Shown one piece after another: positions 41,928 through 51,480 of a stretch of DNA of 64,000 bases (position 1 is the first letter of the stretch; every line of letters starts with the position of its first letter). The notes beneath the pieces are model-generated. The model was not told the DNA's origin. It did no database searches and saw only the letters and a program-made list of their open reading frames with translations. A program made the translations under genes and the position numbers. This DNA comes from Luteirhabdus salina (GTDB lineage Bacteria > Bacteroidota > Bacteroidia > Flavobacteriales > Flavobacteriaceae). The stretch lies in assembly GCA_025384855.1 (NCBI GenBank), contig JALAHT010000001.1:687064-751063 (forward strand), read 5' to 3'.

Positions 41928-42509
41928 CTAGTTTCCGATTGCCATCATACCGTCTTCCTGCTTATAGATTGCCTTATTGATTTGGGCAAGTCCTTCTTCT
42001 CTGGACATAGTTGGATTTAATTTCACATCCTCACCATTTGGCAAATGGTATACTACAATACCGTCCTCTATGCTAGACAACTTAATGATTTCACCATCTT
42101 GCTTCACCAAATTCCAAGACTTCTCTGAAGGTTTAAATACAAGATCAAAATGCTCTCCTTGATTTTCACCTTCCAACACTTTCACCATCATACGGTTTTT
42201 CGTAGCGGTCATTTCATATTTGTTACCTTCACGCTCTACGATTTGTGTCTCATACTCTCCTTCCGTCATCGCAATAGGATTACTACCGCTCCAGAATTCA
42301 ATTACATTAAAAATTAAGACATCACCAGCGTAGAAAAGTCCGTAGACAGGGATAATGTTTAGGGCCCAAAAGACTAGGTTATTTACGAATTTACTGTCGG
42401 AGATTTCCATGTTCCAATCTTTCAGGTTGTTGAAAGCGCTAAAGGATCCCAAACAGCTTGTACTCATGATTGATGCTGCGAGCATCACTGCAATAATAGA
42501 TTTTTTCAT
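41928..42509 (-). CDS. DUF3332 lipoprotein
   Basis: 193 residues with a lipoprotein signal (MSTSCLGSF, Cys at about 19) and a hydrophobic stretch at about 45-70 with NIIPVYGLFYAGDVLIFNVIEFW, as in the DUF3332 family. The C-terminal part is beta-rich. Role unknown. Bacteroidota members are often near small lipoproteins such as the Bor-like gene downstream on the other strand. Confidence 0.8.
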   Translation of the reverse strand: MKKSIIAVMLAASIMSTSCLGSFSAFNNLKDWNMEISDSKFVNNLVFWALNIIPVYGLFYAGDVLIFNVIEFWSGSNPIAMTEGEYETQIVEREGNKYEMTATKNRMMVKVLEGENQGEHFDLVFKPSEKSWNLVKQDGEIIKLSSIEDGIVVYHLPNGEDVKLNPTMSREEGLAQINKAIYKQEDGMMAIGN

Positions 42510-42706
42510 AATTGTAAGGTTTAAAAGTTCTTATGAAAAAGTACAAATTTTTTTACAGTAGAAATGTTTCTTTAAGGATTCTATAACATGTAATCTACTG
42601 AATACACACGAATAAGGCTATTATTGCTGAGAGCTATCTAGGATTATGCTTTTTATCTTTTCAGAATAATTATATATTTGAAACCGTTAAACTATAATCA
42701 ACACTT

Positions 42707-42997
42707 ATGAAAAACTTTAAAAAATTCGTAGTAATCAGTGCGGCTGCATTATTATTAACTTCATGTTACGTTCAAACACATATAGTCGGGAATGGAGCCC
42801 AGGGAAATACTGAGGTGTCTAAATGGAACCATTATGTGATTGGAGGATTAGCACCTGTGAGTGTATCACAACCAGAGAAAATGGCAAATGGGGCTACCGA
42901 TTATACAGTAACTACAAAACATTCGTTTGTAAATGGATTGGTAAATGCTATTACGTTTGGCATCTACACACCAACCACCACTACTGTAAAATATTAA
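42707..42997 (+). CDS. Bor/Iss-like lipoprotein
   Basis: 96 residues: lipoprotein signal to Cys20 (LLLTSCYVQTHIVGNG), then a short Bor-type domain (WNHYVIGGLAPVS, HSFVNGLVNAITFGIYTPTT). Bor proteins of enteric phages raise serum resistance, but the function of Bacteroidota relatives is not known. A promoter box TATATTTG lies at 42673-42680. The stop TAA overlaps the ATG of the next gene (TAATG). Confidence 0.85.
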   Translation: MKNFKKFVVISAAALLLTSCYVQTHIVGNGAQGNTEVSKWNHYVIGGLAPVSVSQPEKMANGATDYTVTTKHSFVNGLVNAITFGIYTPTTTTVKY

Positions 42998-43206
42998 TGA
43001 ACATTTTTCGGAAGCTTCTATTTTTTATCTGTTGCGCTTTAGTATTGCGCTCCATATGGTACGTAATAAAACTAATGAGTTTCACAATTGACGACTTAAG
43101 TCAGTTTGGCAAAGGCGCCTTGTCGGGACACCTTATCGTAATCGTAATCATCGGCATACTCGCCTTCCTATTGGGCAGGCGAATTTGGTATAAAAAATCT
43201 GGATAA
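42997..43206 (+). CDS. Small two-helix membrane protein
   Basis: 69 residues from the ATG at 42997, which shares its A with the TAA of the Bor-like gene. Two hydrophobic segments (about 6-22 and 42-60) with a short polar loop between. No family recognised. The coupling and the terminator immediately after it support a real two-gene unit with the Bor-like gene. Confidence 0.65.
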   Translation: MNIFRKLLFFICCALVLRSIWYVIKLMSFTIDDLSQFGKGALSGHLIVIVIIGILAFLLGRRIWYKKSG

Positions 43207-43220
43207 ACGAAAAAATCAAA

Positions 43221-43254
43221 AAAAGCCCGCTGTATATGATACAGCGGGCTTTTT
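43221..43254. terminator. Bidirectional terminator
   Basis: A perfect 15-bp stem AAAAGCCCGCTGTAT/ATACAGCGGGCTTTT with an ATG loop, with A run on one side and T run on the other. It serves the plus-strand pair ending at 43206 and the minus-strand rpmA ending at 43275. Confidence 0.92.
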
Positions 43255-43274
43255 AATAGTACAACTAATTTTAT

Positions 43275-43538
43275 TTATGCTTCAGCGTTAGGAACGATTG
43301 AAACATACGATTTGTTGTTCTTCTTTTTGGTGAACTTTACAACACCATCCACTTTCGCATGCAATGTATAATCCTTTCCGGCATATACATTTTCAGCTGG
43401 GTGGTGCTCCATTCCACGTTGACGTACGATAATGTTCCCGGCGATGGCATTCTGACCTCCATAGATCTTCACGCCTAATCGTTTCGATTCCGATTCTCTA
43501 CCGTTCTTGGAACTACCTACTCCTTTTTTATGTGCCAT
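43275..43538 (-). CDS. rpmA: 50S ribosomal protein L27
   Basis: 87 residues with the L27 signature [20 protein letters not shown] then LGVKIYGGQ and IIVRQRG. No N-terminal prosequence, so no processing as in Firmicutes. It lies 42 bp after rplU, the usual pair. Confidence 0.97.
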   Translation of the reverse strand: MAHKKGVGSSKNGRESESKRLGVKIYGGQNAIAGNIIVRQRGMEHHPAENVYAGKDYTLHAKVDGVVKFTKKKNNKSYVSIVPNAEA

Positions 43539-43580
43539 AGTTCTATATTTTAGCTTTCGTACTAACTACGAAACAGGTTA

Positions 43581-44267
43581 TTATTTTCTTCCGCCGTCAA
43601 GTTTGTCTTGAAGGTCTTTCAATTCGTCCCATTTGCCATCGGCTGCCAATTGAGCCTGTTCAGGCCATGTATCGGTTACCAAATGAGCCAAACGAGAACT
43701 CGCTTCGCTAAGTACTTCACTCAACTTTGCAGGATCTGCCTTGGCGATTTTCGCGAACGATTCGAATCCAGCGTTTACCAAAGCTTCAGCAGCTTTCGGT
43801 CCTACACCTTCGATCTTCTTTAAATCGTCTGCTTTAGCCGATTTTTTTGGAGCTGCTTTTTTTGCTGTTTCCTTTTTTGGAGCTTCCTTTTTAGGTTCAG
43901 CTTTTTTAGCAGTTTCTTTCTTAGGAGCTTCTTTCTTTGTTTTCTTCTTCGCTCCGGAAGCAGTAATGCTCTCGATTACGATTTCAGAAAGTGCTTGTCT
44001 GTGTCCTTTTTTAACTCGGTATCCTTTTCTTCTCTTCTTTTTGAAGACGATTACCTTATCACCTTTAAGGTGACGCAAGACTTTCGCTCCTACTTGAGCG
44101 CCGTCTATAGCCGGGGCGCCAATGGTAATATCGTCACCATCGCCAATTAAAAGTACACTGTCGAAATCGACCTTGTCACCTTCATCATTGGCCAAACGGT
44201 GTACAAATACCTTTTGGTCTTTTGCAACTTTGAATTGCTGCCCTGCTATCTCTACAATTGCATACAT
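43581..44267 (-). CDS. rplU: 50S ribosomal protein L21 with C-terminal HhH extension
   Basis: 228 residues, about twice the usual size. Residues 1-103 are a normal L21 (MYAIVEIAGQQFKVAKDQKV, KRRKGYRVKKGHRQ). Residues about 110-150 are a Lys/Ala/Pro/Glu repeat linker (KKEAPKKETAKKAEPKK). Residues 150-228 are a DUF4332-like helix-hairpin-helix domain (LKKIEGVGPKAAEALVNAGF, FAKIAKADPAKLSEVL). Such extended L21 proteins are seen in Bacteroidota. Confidence 0.93.
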   Translation of the reverse strand: MYAIVEIAGQQFKVAKDQKVFVHRLANDEGDKVDFDSVLLIGDGDDITIGAPAIDGAQVGAKVLRHLKGDKVIVFKKKRRKGYRVKKGHRQALSEIVIESITASGAKKKTKKEAPKKETAKKAEPKKEAPKKETAKKAAPKKSAKADDLKKIEGVGPKAAEALVNAGFESFAKIAKADPAKLSEVLSEASSRLAHLVTDTWPEQAQLAADGKWDELKDLQDKLDGGRK

Positions 44268-44395
44268 AGCGTTACGTTTGGAATTATTGTTTTACTTATC
44301 CTTTATCGTCAGAACAATAGCGATTTCACTACAGCTCTCGCAAAGGAGGGTGCAAATATAATTCTAAAAAAGAAATTGGCAAAAGCTTTTTACAC

Positions 44396-44857
44396 TTAAT
44401 TAGACATGGTATTTCGTTTACCCTCAGGGGTGTTCCATGACTCTTTTAGCAATTGCATAAAGGCCAAGGTTAGTACCAAGGAAGTAGAAAAGCCCATAAA
44501 AACGACAGTAATAAGGAGCAATAACTTACCGCTATTGAAATCGAGTGACCAGCCATCAACAATAGTATTGGCGAATTCGCCATCGATTTGATAGATAAAC
44601 ACTGCCATAAACGCAACAAAGATTAGGGTTGCGATAACACCACTCATAAAGCCTACCTGAAATCCTTTCTGATATTTCAACTTAGACTTGCCGCTGCGGT
44701 ATTTCTTGATGGCCAATAGTATTCCACCGCCATAAATGACACCATTGAATGCACTTAACACGGGATACTCATGAAGCCCGAACAGCTTCAACAGAAGAAA
44801 ATAAGCAATCAATAAAATGGCCATGATAACGCCATATCGTGAATACGTCTTAAACAT
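44396..44857 (-). CDS. DUF4199 membrane protein
   Basis: 153 residues from the ATG at 44857. Four hydrophobic segments and the DUF4199 pattern (YSRYGVIMAILLIAYFLL, VIYGGGILLAIKKYR, YQKGFQVGFMSGVIATL). The function is unknown. It lies between rplU and the divergent M16 protease genes and probably has its own promoter. Confidence 0.85.
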   Translation of the reverse strand: MFKTYSRYGVIMAILLIAYFLLLKLFGLHEYPVLSAFNGVIYGGGILLAIKKYRSGKSKLKYQKGFQVGFMSGVIATLIFVAFMAVFIYQIDGEFANTIVDGWSLDFNSGKLLLLITVVFMGFSTSLVLTLAFMQLLKESWNTPEGKRNTMSN

Positions 44858-45112
44858 AGTGGTTGGATTTTTCAATCGAAAATTACTTAAAGATAGCAAC
44901 TTTTCCTCTAAACACTTTGTTAACTTTTGAATTCAATAACCGACCGGCCTATTTTTATCTTCGAAAATCTGTAACAAATTACACTTATTTTCTACTAACG
45001 AAACAATAGCAGCGGTTTCGAAATGCACGCCACTTTATTGCAAGGTTGTTTGCCTTTCGAAATATCCGTATCTTATAGCGTAAAAATTTGTGAAACAGAA
45101 ATTGAAAAAACC

Positions 45113-46429
45113 ATGAAACACTTTTTTCTAAGTGCAGCAATCACCCTAGCTACATGCATGGGTTTGATGGCACAACAAGTAGAATTTGAAGAATACACCC
45201 TAGACAATGGCCTTCACGTTATTTTGCATGAAGACAATTCCGTGCCGGTAGTTATCACCTCGGTAATGTACCACGTAGGAGCCAAAAACGAAAACCCGGA
45301 ACGCACGGGTTTTGCCCATTTCTTTGAACACCTTTTATTCGAAGGAACTCAAAACATCGAACGCGGTAAATGGTTCGAAATCGTTTCGTCGAATGGAGGA
45401 AGCAATAATGCGAATACCACCGATGACCGCACCTACTATTATGAAATTTTTCCTTCCAATAATGTAGAATTAGGATTATGGATGGAAAGCGAACGTATGC
45501 TTCACCCTATTATCAATGAAATTGGTGTAGAAACCCAAAATGAAGTAGTAAAGGAAGAAAAGCGACTTCGGGTGGACAACCAACCGTACGGAAACATTCT
45601 AAAAGCGGTGAAGGAAAATCTATTTACCAATCACCCCTATCGATGGACCACCATCGGTGAAATGGACCACCTAGACGCGGCAACACTTGAGGAATTTCGA
45701 GCATTTAATGATAAATACTATGCTCCCAATAATGCTACTTTGGTAGTTGCAGGAGATATTAGCAAGCCTCAGGTAAAGAAAATGGTCAAGAATTATTTTG
45801 GCGATATTCCAAAAGGTGCAGAAGTGAAGCATCCTGATGCGAAAGAGCAACCTATCACCTCGCAGATCGATGCAAAATACTACGATCCAAACATTCAGGT
45901 GCCAGCTATCATCCATGCGTACCGAACACCTTCCATGAAGGACCGAGATGCTTATGTTCTGGATATGATTTCAACTATTTTGAGCGATGGCAAAAGCTCT
46001 AGACTCTATAAAAAATTGGTCGATGAGCAAAAACAAGCACTTCAGGTAGCGGCCATCAATTTAAGTCAAGAAGATTACGGCGCATACATTACGTTTGCGC
46101 TTCCCTTAAACGATACTTCGCTTCAAACACTGACGGATGAAATAGATGAAGAGATTAAAAAACTGCAAACTGAACTTATTTCTGAAAAGGAATTTGAAAA
46201 GCTACAGAACATTTATGAGAACAATTTTGTAAACTCCAATGCTACCATTGCTGGGATTGCAAATTCATTAGCGCGTTATCACACCTTATATGGCGATACC
46301 GACCTTATCAATGAGCAAATCGATATTTACAGAAGCATTACACGAGAGGAAATTCGTGAAGTAGCCCAAAAATATCTGAAAGAAAATCAACGACTTCGAT
46401 TGGAGTATTTACCGAAAGAAAATCAATAA
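45113..46429 (+). CDS. M16-family zinc protease, active subunit
   Basis: 438 residues from the ATG at 45113, followed by a signal peptide (HFFLSAAITLATCMGLMAQ). The inverted zinc motif HFFEHLLFEGT (H-x2-E-H) and the distal Glu in NEVVKEEKR are intact. It is one half of the typical bacterial M16B pair; the partner gene follows 21 bp later. Such pairs form a clam-shell that degrades peptides in the periplasm. Confidence 0.92.
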   Translation: MKHFFLSAAITLATCMGLMAQQVEFEEYTLDNGLHVILHEDNSVPVVITSVMYHVGAKNENPERTGFAHFFEHLLFEGTQNIERGKWFEIVSSNGGSNNANTTDDRTYYYEIFPSNNVELGLWMESERMLHPIINEIGVETQNEVVKEEKRLRVDNQPYGNILKAVKENLFTNHPYRWTTIGEMDHLDAATLEEFRAFNDKYYAPNNATLVVAGDISKPQVKKMVKNYFGDIPKGAEVKHPDAKEQPITSQIDAKYYDPNIQVPAIIHAYRTPSMKDRDAYVLDMISTILSDGKSSRLYKKLVDEQKQALQVAAINLSQEDYGAYITFALPLNDTSLQTLTDEIDEEIKKLQTELISEKEFEKLQNIYENNFVNSNATIAGIANSLARYHTLYGDTDLINEQIDIYRSITREEIREVAQKYLKENQRLRLEYLPKENQ

Positions 46430-46450
46430 TATTCAAAGCGTATTTCAAAA

Positions 46451-48520
46451 ATGAAAAATATATATAGTCTATTACTTGCTTGTTTATTCGTTGCTACTTC
46501 AGCAGTGGCGCAAATCGACCGTAGCAAACAGCCCCAACCAGGGCCAACACCAAAAATTAATCTTACCAAACCTCAGACCTTCTCCTTACCAAACGGTATG
46601 CAGGTCATGGTGGTAGAAAACAATAAATTACCCCGGGTACGTGTACAGTTATTACTGGACAACCCCATGCACGCCTCTGGAAGCAAGGCTGGTGTAGAAA
46701 ATCTGGTTTCTCAAATGATGGGAAATGGAACCACCAATATTCCAAAGGATGAATTCAACGAGGAAATCGATTACTTAGGAGCAAATATAAGTTTTGGTTC
46801 CGAAAGTGCCTTTGCCAGCACCTTATCTAAATATTTTCCAAGAATCATGGAAATGATGGCCGATGCCGTTAAAAACCCATTGTTTACGGGTGAAGAATTC
46901 GATAAGGCAAAAGAGCGTTTGATCGAAAATTTAAGAAGCCAGGAAAAAAGCGTTTCGAATGTAGCAAGTCGCGTAAATTCCGCTTTGCTATACGGATCCA
47001 AACATCCAAAAGGAGAGTTTACCTCTATCGACAAGGCGGAAAAACTGACCTTGGCCGATGTAAAGAGTTTTTATGGCGATTATTTTTCTCCCGCCAATGC
47101 ATACCTAGTGGTAGTGGGCGATGTGAAGATGAATAATGTGGAACGCTTAGTACGCGAACATTTTTCCGATTGGCAAAAAACAACGGTGCCCAACATCAGC
47201 TATACAGAACCTCAAGATGTACCCTACACTCAGATTAACTTTATCGACATGCCAAATGCGGTACAGTCGGAACTAAGTCTTGAAAATGTAGTAAATCTTG
47301 ATATGAGTCATCCTGACTATCACGCTGTTCTAATTGCTAATAAAATTCTTGGAGGTGGTTTTAACGGTATGTTGAATATGAACCTTCGTGAAGAAAATGG
47401 CTGGACCTATGGAGCCTATAGCTCTATCGGGGCCGATAAGAATGTTACGCGCTTCAGAGCTTTTGCGAGCGTTCGAAATGCCGTTACGGATAGTGCCATC
47501 GTAGAATCCTTGAAAGAAATTAATGAGATTAGAACCAAAGAGGTCTCCCAGCAGGATTTGGTGAATGCAAAGGCAAAGTATACGGGAGACTTTATCTTAG
47601 CCTTGGAGCGACCAGAAACGATTGCAAACTACGCCCTTCAGATTGAAACCCAAGATCTACCAAACAATTTTTGGACGAACTACCTGAAAAATATAAATGC
47701 TGTTACAGCTGCCGATGTAAAACGTGTAGCTAATAAGTATTTTAAGGAAGGGAATTTGCGTATCGTAGTAGTTGGAAAAGGAAGTGAAGTGCTAAAGCCG
47801 CTTCAGAATATTACCAATCCGCTAACCGGAAAAACGATTCCAATTCAGTATTTCGACCCCTATGCAAATCCAGTAGATGCTCCAGATTACGATAAGAAGG
47901 TAGAAGCAGGTGTGACTGCAGAAACAATCTTCGACGATTATCTTGAAGCCATAGGCGGAAAAGAAGCTGTTAAGAATGTAAATAGCATGATGATGAAGGC
48001 TAATGCCAGTATGCAAGGAATGAATCTTGGAATGGAAATCAAGAACACTACTGCCGGTAAATCTTCAATGGTTATTTCAATGGGCGGAGCTCCTATGCAA
48101 AAGGTTGTATTCGATGGTGAAAAGGGATACACCATGGCACAAGGCCAAAAAATGGAATTTACGGAAGAGCAGATTGAAAAAGCAAAGAAAAATGCCGTTC
48201 CTTTCGATGAACTGACCGTAGGCGATGCCAAAGTAGTAGGAATCGAGCCTATGGAGGGAAAAGATATGTATGTTGTCCAAATGAGTGAAAGCTCAAAAGC
48301 GTATTACAGCAAGGAATCTGGTTTAAAACTGAAAGAAGTTGAAGTACAAAAGCAAGGGGAACAAGAAATGTCACAAACCACTCTCTATGGAGACTACAAA
48401 GAAGTAAATGGCATCAAGGTTCCACATACCATTACGGTATCGTTTGGACCGCAGCAATTGGATTTCAATGTAACCGAAGTGAAAATAAATGAAGGCGTGA
48501 GCGACGCTGATTTCGAATAG
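46451..48520 (+). CDS. M16-family zinc protease-like, inactive partner with extra domain
   Basis: 689 residues with a signal peptide (1-20, ending VAQ). It has the M16 fold (FSLPNGMQVMVVENNKLPRV) but in place of H-x2-E-H reads SKAGVENLVSQMM, so the zinc site is lost. A later R/Y pair region (NLREENGWTYGAYSSIG) that helps substrate binding is present. Residues about 490-689 are an added beta-rich domain (FDDYLEAIGGKEAVKNVN, then repeated strands) similar to outer-membrane lipoprotein-sorting-like folds. Confidence 0.9.
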   Translation: MKNIYSLLLACLFVATSAVAQIDRSKQPQPGPTPKINLTKPQTFSLPNGMQVMVVENNKLPRVRVQLLLDNPMHASGSKAGVENLVSQMMGNGTTNIPKDEFNEEIDYLGANISFGSESAFASTLSKYFPRIMEMMADAVKNPLFTGEEFDKAKERLIENLRSQEKSVSNVASRVNSALLYGSKHPKGEFTSIDKAEKLTLADVKSFYGDYFSPANAYLVVVGDVKMNNVERLVREHFSDWQKTTVPNISYTEPQDVPYTQINFIDMPNAVQSELSLENVVNLDMSHPDYHAVLIANKILGGGFNGMLNMNLREENGWTYGAYSSIGADKNVTRFRAFASVRNAVTDSAIVESLKEINEIRTKEVSQQDLVNAKAKYTGDFILALERPETIANYALQIETQDLPNNFWTNYLKNINAVTAADVKRVANKYFKEGNLRIVVVGKGSEVLKPLQNITNPLTGKTIPIQYFDPYANPVDAPDYDKKVEAGVTAETIFDDYLEAIGGKEAVKNVNSMMMKANASMQGMNLGMEIKNTTAGKSSMVISMGGAPMQKVVFDGEKGYTMAQGQKMEFTEEQIEKAKKNAVPFDELTVGDAKVVGIEPMEGKDMYVVQMSESSKAYYSKESGLKLKEVEVQKQGEQEMSQTTLYGDYKEVNGIKVPHTITVSFGPQQLDFNVTEVKINEGVSDADFE

Positions 48521-48541
48521 CGAAGAATTCCATTAATACTT

Positions 48542-48608
48542 AAAATCCCTGTTAGCTAGATTATTGAAGAGCACCTACACTTCAACAGTTACGCTAACGG
48601 GGATTTTT
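48542..48608. terminator. Convergent terminator between M16 and EamA genes
   Basis: Arms AAAATCCC plus GTTAGC (48542-48556) and GCTAAC plus GGGGATTTTT (48593-48608) pair across a 36-base loop. The T run serves the plus strand; the structure overlaps the last codons of the minus-strand EamA gene. Confidence 0.7.
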
Positions 48609-49491
48609 CTTTTGACTTCTTTTTACGATTCGCCAAATATACCCCGAAGATGATGATGGTGGCAGCCAAGGCTTGAAAGACTGAGAAGTTTTCGCCATCC
48701 ACCAATCCCCATATCAAGGCAACAACCGGAATCATATAGGTTACGGAAGAGGCAAAAACAGGAGTGCTTAGCTGCACCAACTTGTTGAAAAAGGTTTTTG
48801 CAATGGCAGTCCCGATTAATGCGAGCAATAACAAATAGCCAAGTGAAGGCAATAAGCTTTCCTTTTCGAAAGTAGCTTCGGAGAAGAAGCCAGAAGAAAA
48901 CAGCACGATTATCGCTGGTACAAAACCCACAATAAAATGACCTACCGTAATCGCCAAAGCTGGTACTTCCTGTAAGTGACGCTTAATTATGTTCACATTG
49001 AAAGCATAACAAATGGAACACATTAAGACCAAACCAGCATACCAGTAATTCTGATTGGGATTTACTTCACTCCCTGCATAGATCAGCAATACACTTCCTA
49101 TTAAACCTACGATAACACCGATTAGCTGATTTCGGCTAGATTGAATTCCAAATAGTGTTGCGCCAAGAATAAGCGCCATAATGGGTGTGGTACTGTTTAA
49201 GATGGAAGCTATCGAACTATCGATCTCCGTTTCAGCAAAGGCGAGTAAAAAAGCAGGTATAAACGTACCGAGCAATGCTGAAACCGTGATCCATTTCCAT
49301 TCCCGCGTTCGTAACCCCTTCACCTTTCGAAGGCCGAAGGCAAACAGAAACAATGCCGCAAAAATAATTCGCAAAGCACCCAATTGAAAGGGTGTAAGTC
49401 CGATAAGCGCCTTTTTTATAAGTATAAAGGAGCTTCCCCACACTAGTGAGAGACCAATTAAGTACAACCATTTTTTAGGGACTCGTTCCAT
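48589..49491 (-). CDS. EamA-family (DMT) transporter
   Basis: 300 residues with ten membrane helices as two EamA repeats: WGSSFILIKKALIGLTPFQLGALR early in the first and the second beginning at about YAGLVLMCSICYAFNVNI. Drug/metabolite transporters of this type export amino acids or metabolites. The substrate cannot be told. Confidence 0.92.
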   Translation of the reverse strand: MERVPKKWLYLIGLSLVWGSSFILIKKALIGLTPFQLGALRIIFAALFLFAFGLRKVKGLRTREWKWITVSALLGTFIPAFLLAFAETEIDSSIASILNSTTPIMALILGATLFGIQSSRNQLIGVIVGLIGSVLLIYAGSEVNPNQNYWYAGLVLMCSICYAFNVNIIKRHLQEVPALAITVGHFIVGFVPAIIVLFSSGFFSEATFEKESLLPSLGYLLLLALIGTAIAKTFFNKLVQLSTPVFASSVTYMIPVVALIWGLVDGENFSVFQALAATIIIFGVYLANRKKKSKEKSPLA

Positions 49492-49556
49492 ACGCTGAAA
49501 GAAAGCGCGAAGGTCGGGAAATCTACCTAATTATTCTGCTAAGAGGGTGTTAAGTG

Positions 49557-50123
49557 TTAGGGAGTTTCTTCTTTCCAGCGCAATGTTTCCATTATTGTAC
49601 GTACATCCTCCCGTAAATACGAAACGGCAGGATAAATAGAATCGAAGTTAGGCGCCGCTTCAAAATAGACCGAACCCACCAAAAAGTGTTCGGTGCTATC
49701 CGTGACATAGAACTGTGACTGGGTGGCGGCATCGCCGTTGATCATGTATAACATTCCATACACATCATTGATGCTATCTACTCGTGGTTGCTCTAGAATT
49801 CTATTCGCTTTAATAGTGTGGTCGTAGGTCAGTTTTTGCGCATCGTATAACAAAGAGTCGAGATTGTTTCCCTGAATGGGACGATACGTTAAATATAAGG
49901 TCGCCTTCATGCTTGGGTACGTCACATTCATATTGCAACCTCCTTTTTTCTGAAGCGTTGCCTGACTGTTTATTTCAAAGGAATACGGGCAATCGGTCGA
50001 AATTCGATTATAGGGTCCTTTTTCATATTCCAATCGTAACTGAGCGGATGGCTTCACCACGACTTCTTCTTCACAGGCAGTGAAAAGGGCAATTACAAAA
50101 AGTATGGCGATGAGATGCTTCAT
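49557..50123 (-). CDS. gldD: Gliding motility lipoprotein GldD
   Basis: 188 residues: lipoprotein signal (LFTACEEEV) and the GldD pattern LRLEYEKGPYNRISTDCPYSFEIN and YLTYRPIQGNNLDSLLYDAQ, then FVVTDSTEHFLVGSVYFEAAPNFDS-like end. In Flavobacterium GldD is needed for gliding and chitin use, acting in the cell envelope. The gene lies 1 bp from gldE. Confidence 0.95.
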   Translation of the reverse strand: MKHLIAILFVIALFTACEEEVVVKPSAQLRLEYEKGPYNRISTDCPYSFEINSQATLQKKGGCNMNVTYPSMKATLYLTYRPIQGNNLDSLLYDAQKLTYDHTIKANRILEQPRVDSINDVYGMLYMINGDAATQSQFYVTDSTEHFLVGSVYFEAAPNFDSIYPAVSYLREDVRTIMETLRWKEETP

Positions 50124-50124
50124 A

Positions 50125-51459
50125 TTATTGCTTTATGGAAAGCTTAATTTGTTTGATTCGTTTATTGTCGAAGGCTTCAATCGTGAAGTCATACTGATGA
50201 AAATTCAACACCTCGTTCTTCTTCGGAAAACCTTTGCTCACTTCTAACAAAAAGCCCGCCAAGGTCTCGGCTTCTCCCCTAGCGTTTTCAAAAACAGCCG
50301 GATCTTCAACATCGATGACCTTATAGAAATCCTTCATGGGCGTTTTCCCTTCAAACACAAAGGTATTGGCATCGAGCTTTGAAAAAATCAGATCTTCATC
50401 GTCGAATTCATCACTTATTTCACCGACAATCTCTTCAATAATATCTTCCAATGAAATCAATCCACTCGTCCCACCATATTCATCTACCACAATAGCCAAG
50501 TGCATCTTCATTTCCTTAAACTCATTCAATAAATCGTCCAATTTCTTATTCTCCGGCACGAAGTAGGCTTCCCGCTGGAGGCTTGCCCAATCCAAATCCT
50601 TCGAATCGATATGCGGCATCAAATCCTTCACATAGAGAACTCCAGTTATCGTGTCCATATTGTCCTTATAGACTGGAATTCGCGAATAGCCATTTTCGAT
50701 AATCTGCGGCATGATTTCGGAAAACGGTTGTGCTTCATTTAAGGCAAAAATATCCATCCGAGGTTTCATGACCTCCTTTGTGTCCGTGTTTCCGAAGGTC
50801 ACAATACCCTGTAGGATTTTTTGTTCTTCGTGCGTGGTATCCTCTTCATTGGTCAGTTCCAAAGCTTGCGACAATTGGTCGACACTAATCTGCGTCTTCT
50901 GCTTTCCAAAACGGTCGTGTATATATAAGGTAGTGGAACGCATCGGCAAGGTGATGGGCGAAAACAGTTTGTCCAGCACAAAGGTGGGATACGCCATAAA
51001 AGTTGCGAAAGAAACTCTGTTTCGGTTGGCATAAATCTTTGGAAGAATTTCACCAAAAAGCAATATTAAGAAGGTCGCTACCCCAATTTTGAGCAGCAGC
51101 ACCAAATTTATGTGGAACAGAAACAAATTGATGGAATAGTCCAAATTCCGAAACCAAACATCGCTCAGGTTTTCAAAAAGCAACACAATAGCAATATTGA
51201 TCAGGTTATTTGAAACAAGAATGGTTGCCAAGAGTTTTTTAGGTCGGGCCAACAGCTTTCGCACCACTTCCATCTTTTTTGAAAGCGGGGTCTGACTGTC
51301 ATCATCCTTAAAATCGGTTGCCGTAAGCGAAAAGAACGCCACCTCAGCTCCAGAAATGAGTGCCGAACACCCTAATAATACGACGAGCACTACCAACCTA
51401 ATGGCCTCGACGTATCCCATCAATCCAATAAACAATAAACTCGGAGGTTCTAGGTCCAA
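50125..51459 (-). CDS. gldE: Gliding motility protein GldE (CorC/HlyC type)
   Basis: 444 residues from TTG at 51459. A CNNM/DUF21 membrane domain (about 15-190), a CBS pair (VMKPRMDIFALN, YSRIPVYKDNMDTITGVLYVKDL) and a C-terminal CorC/HlyC domain (LDANTFVFEGKTPMKDFYKV). GldE shares function with GldD in gliding; related proteins move Mg or Co. It is coupled to gldD and follows ssb by 21 bp. Confidence 0.95.
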   Translation of the reverse strand: MDLEPPSLLFIGLMGYVEAIRLVVLVVLLGCSALISGAEVAFFSLTATDFKDDDSQTPLSKKMEVVRKLLARPKKLLATILVSNNLINIAIVLLFENLSDVWFRNLDYSINLFLFHINLVLLLKIGVATFLILLFGEILPKIYANRNRVSFATFMAYPTFVLDKLFSPITLPMRSTTLYIHDRFGKQKTQISVDQLSQALELTNEEDTTHEEQKILQGIVTFGNTDTKEVMKPRMDIFALNEAQPFSEIMPQIIENGYSRIPVYKDNMDTITGVLYVKDLMPHIDSKDLDWASLQREAYFVPENKKLDDLLNEFKEMKMHLAIVVDEYGGTSGLISLEDIIEEIVGEISDEFDDEDLIFSKLDANTFVFEGKTPMKDFYKVIDVEDPAVFENARGEAETLAGFLLEVSKGFPKKNEVLNFHQYDFTIEAFDNKRIKQIKLSIKQ

Positions 51460-51480
51460 AAGTATAGCGATTGGTTAAAC

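Noticed and set aside
43741-44073. Hydrophobic plus-strand frame antisense to L21
   Set aside because: Mirror of the Lys/Ala-rich linker; Phe/Ala composition is an artefact.
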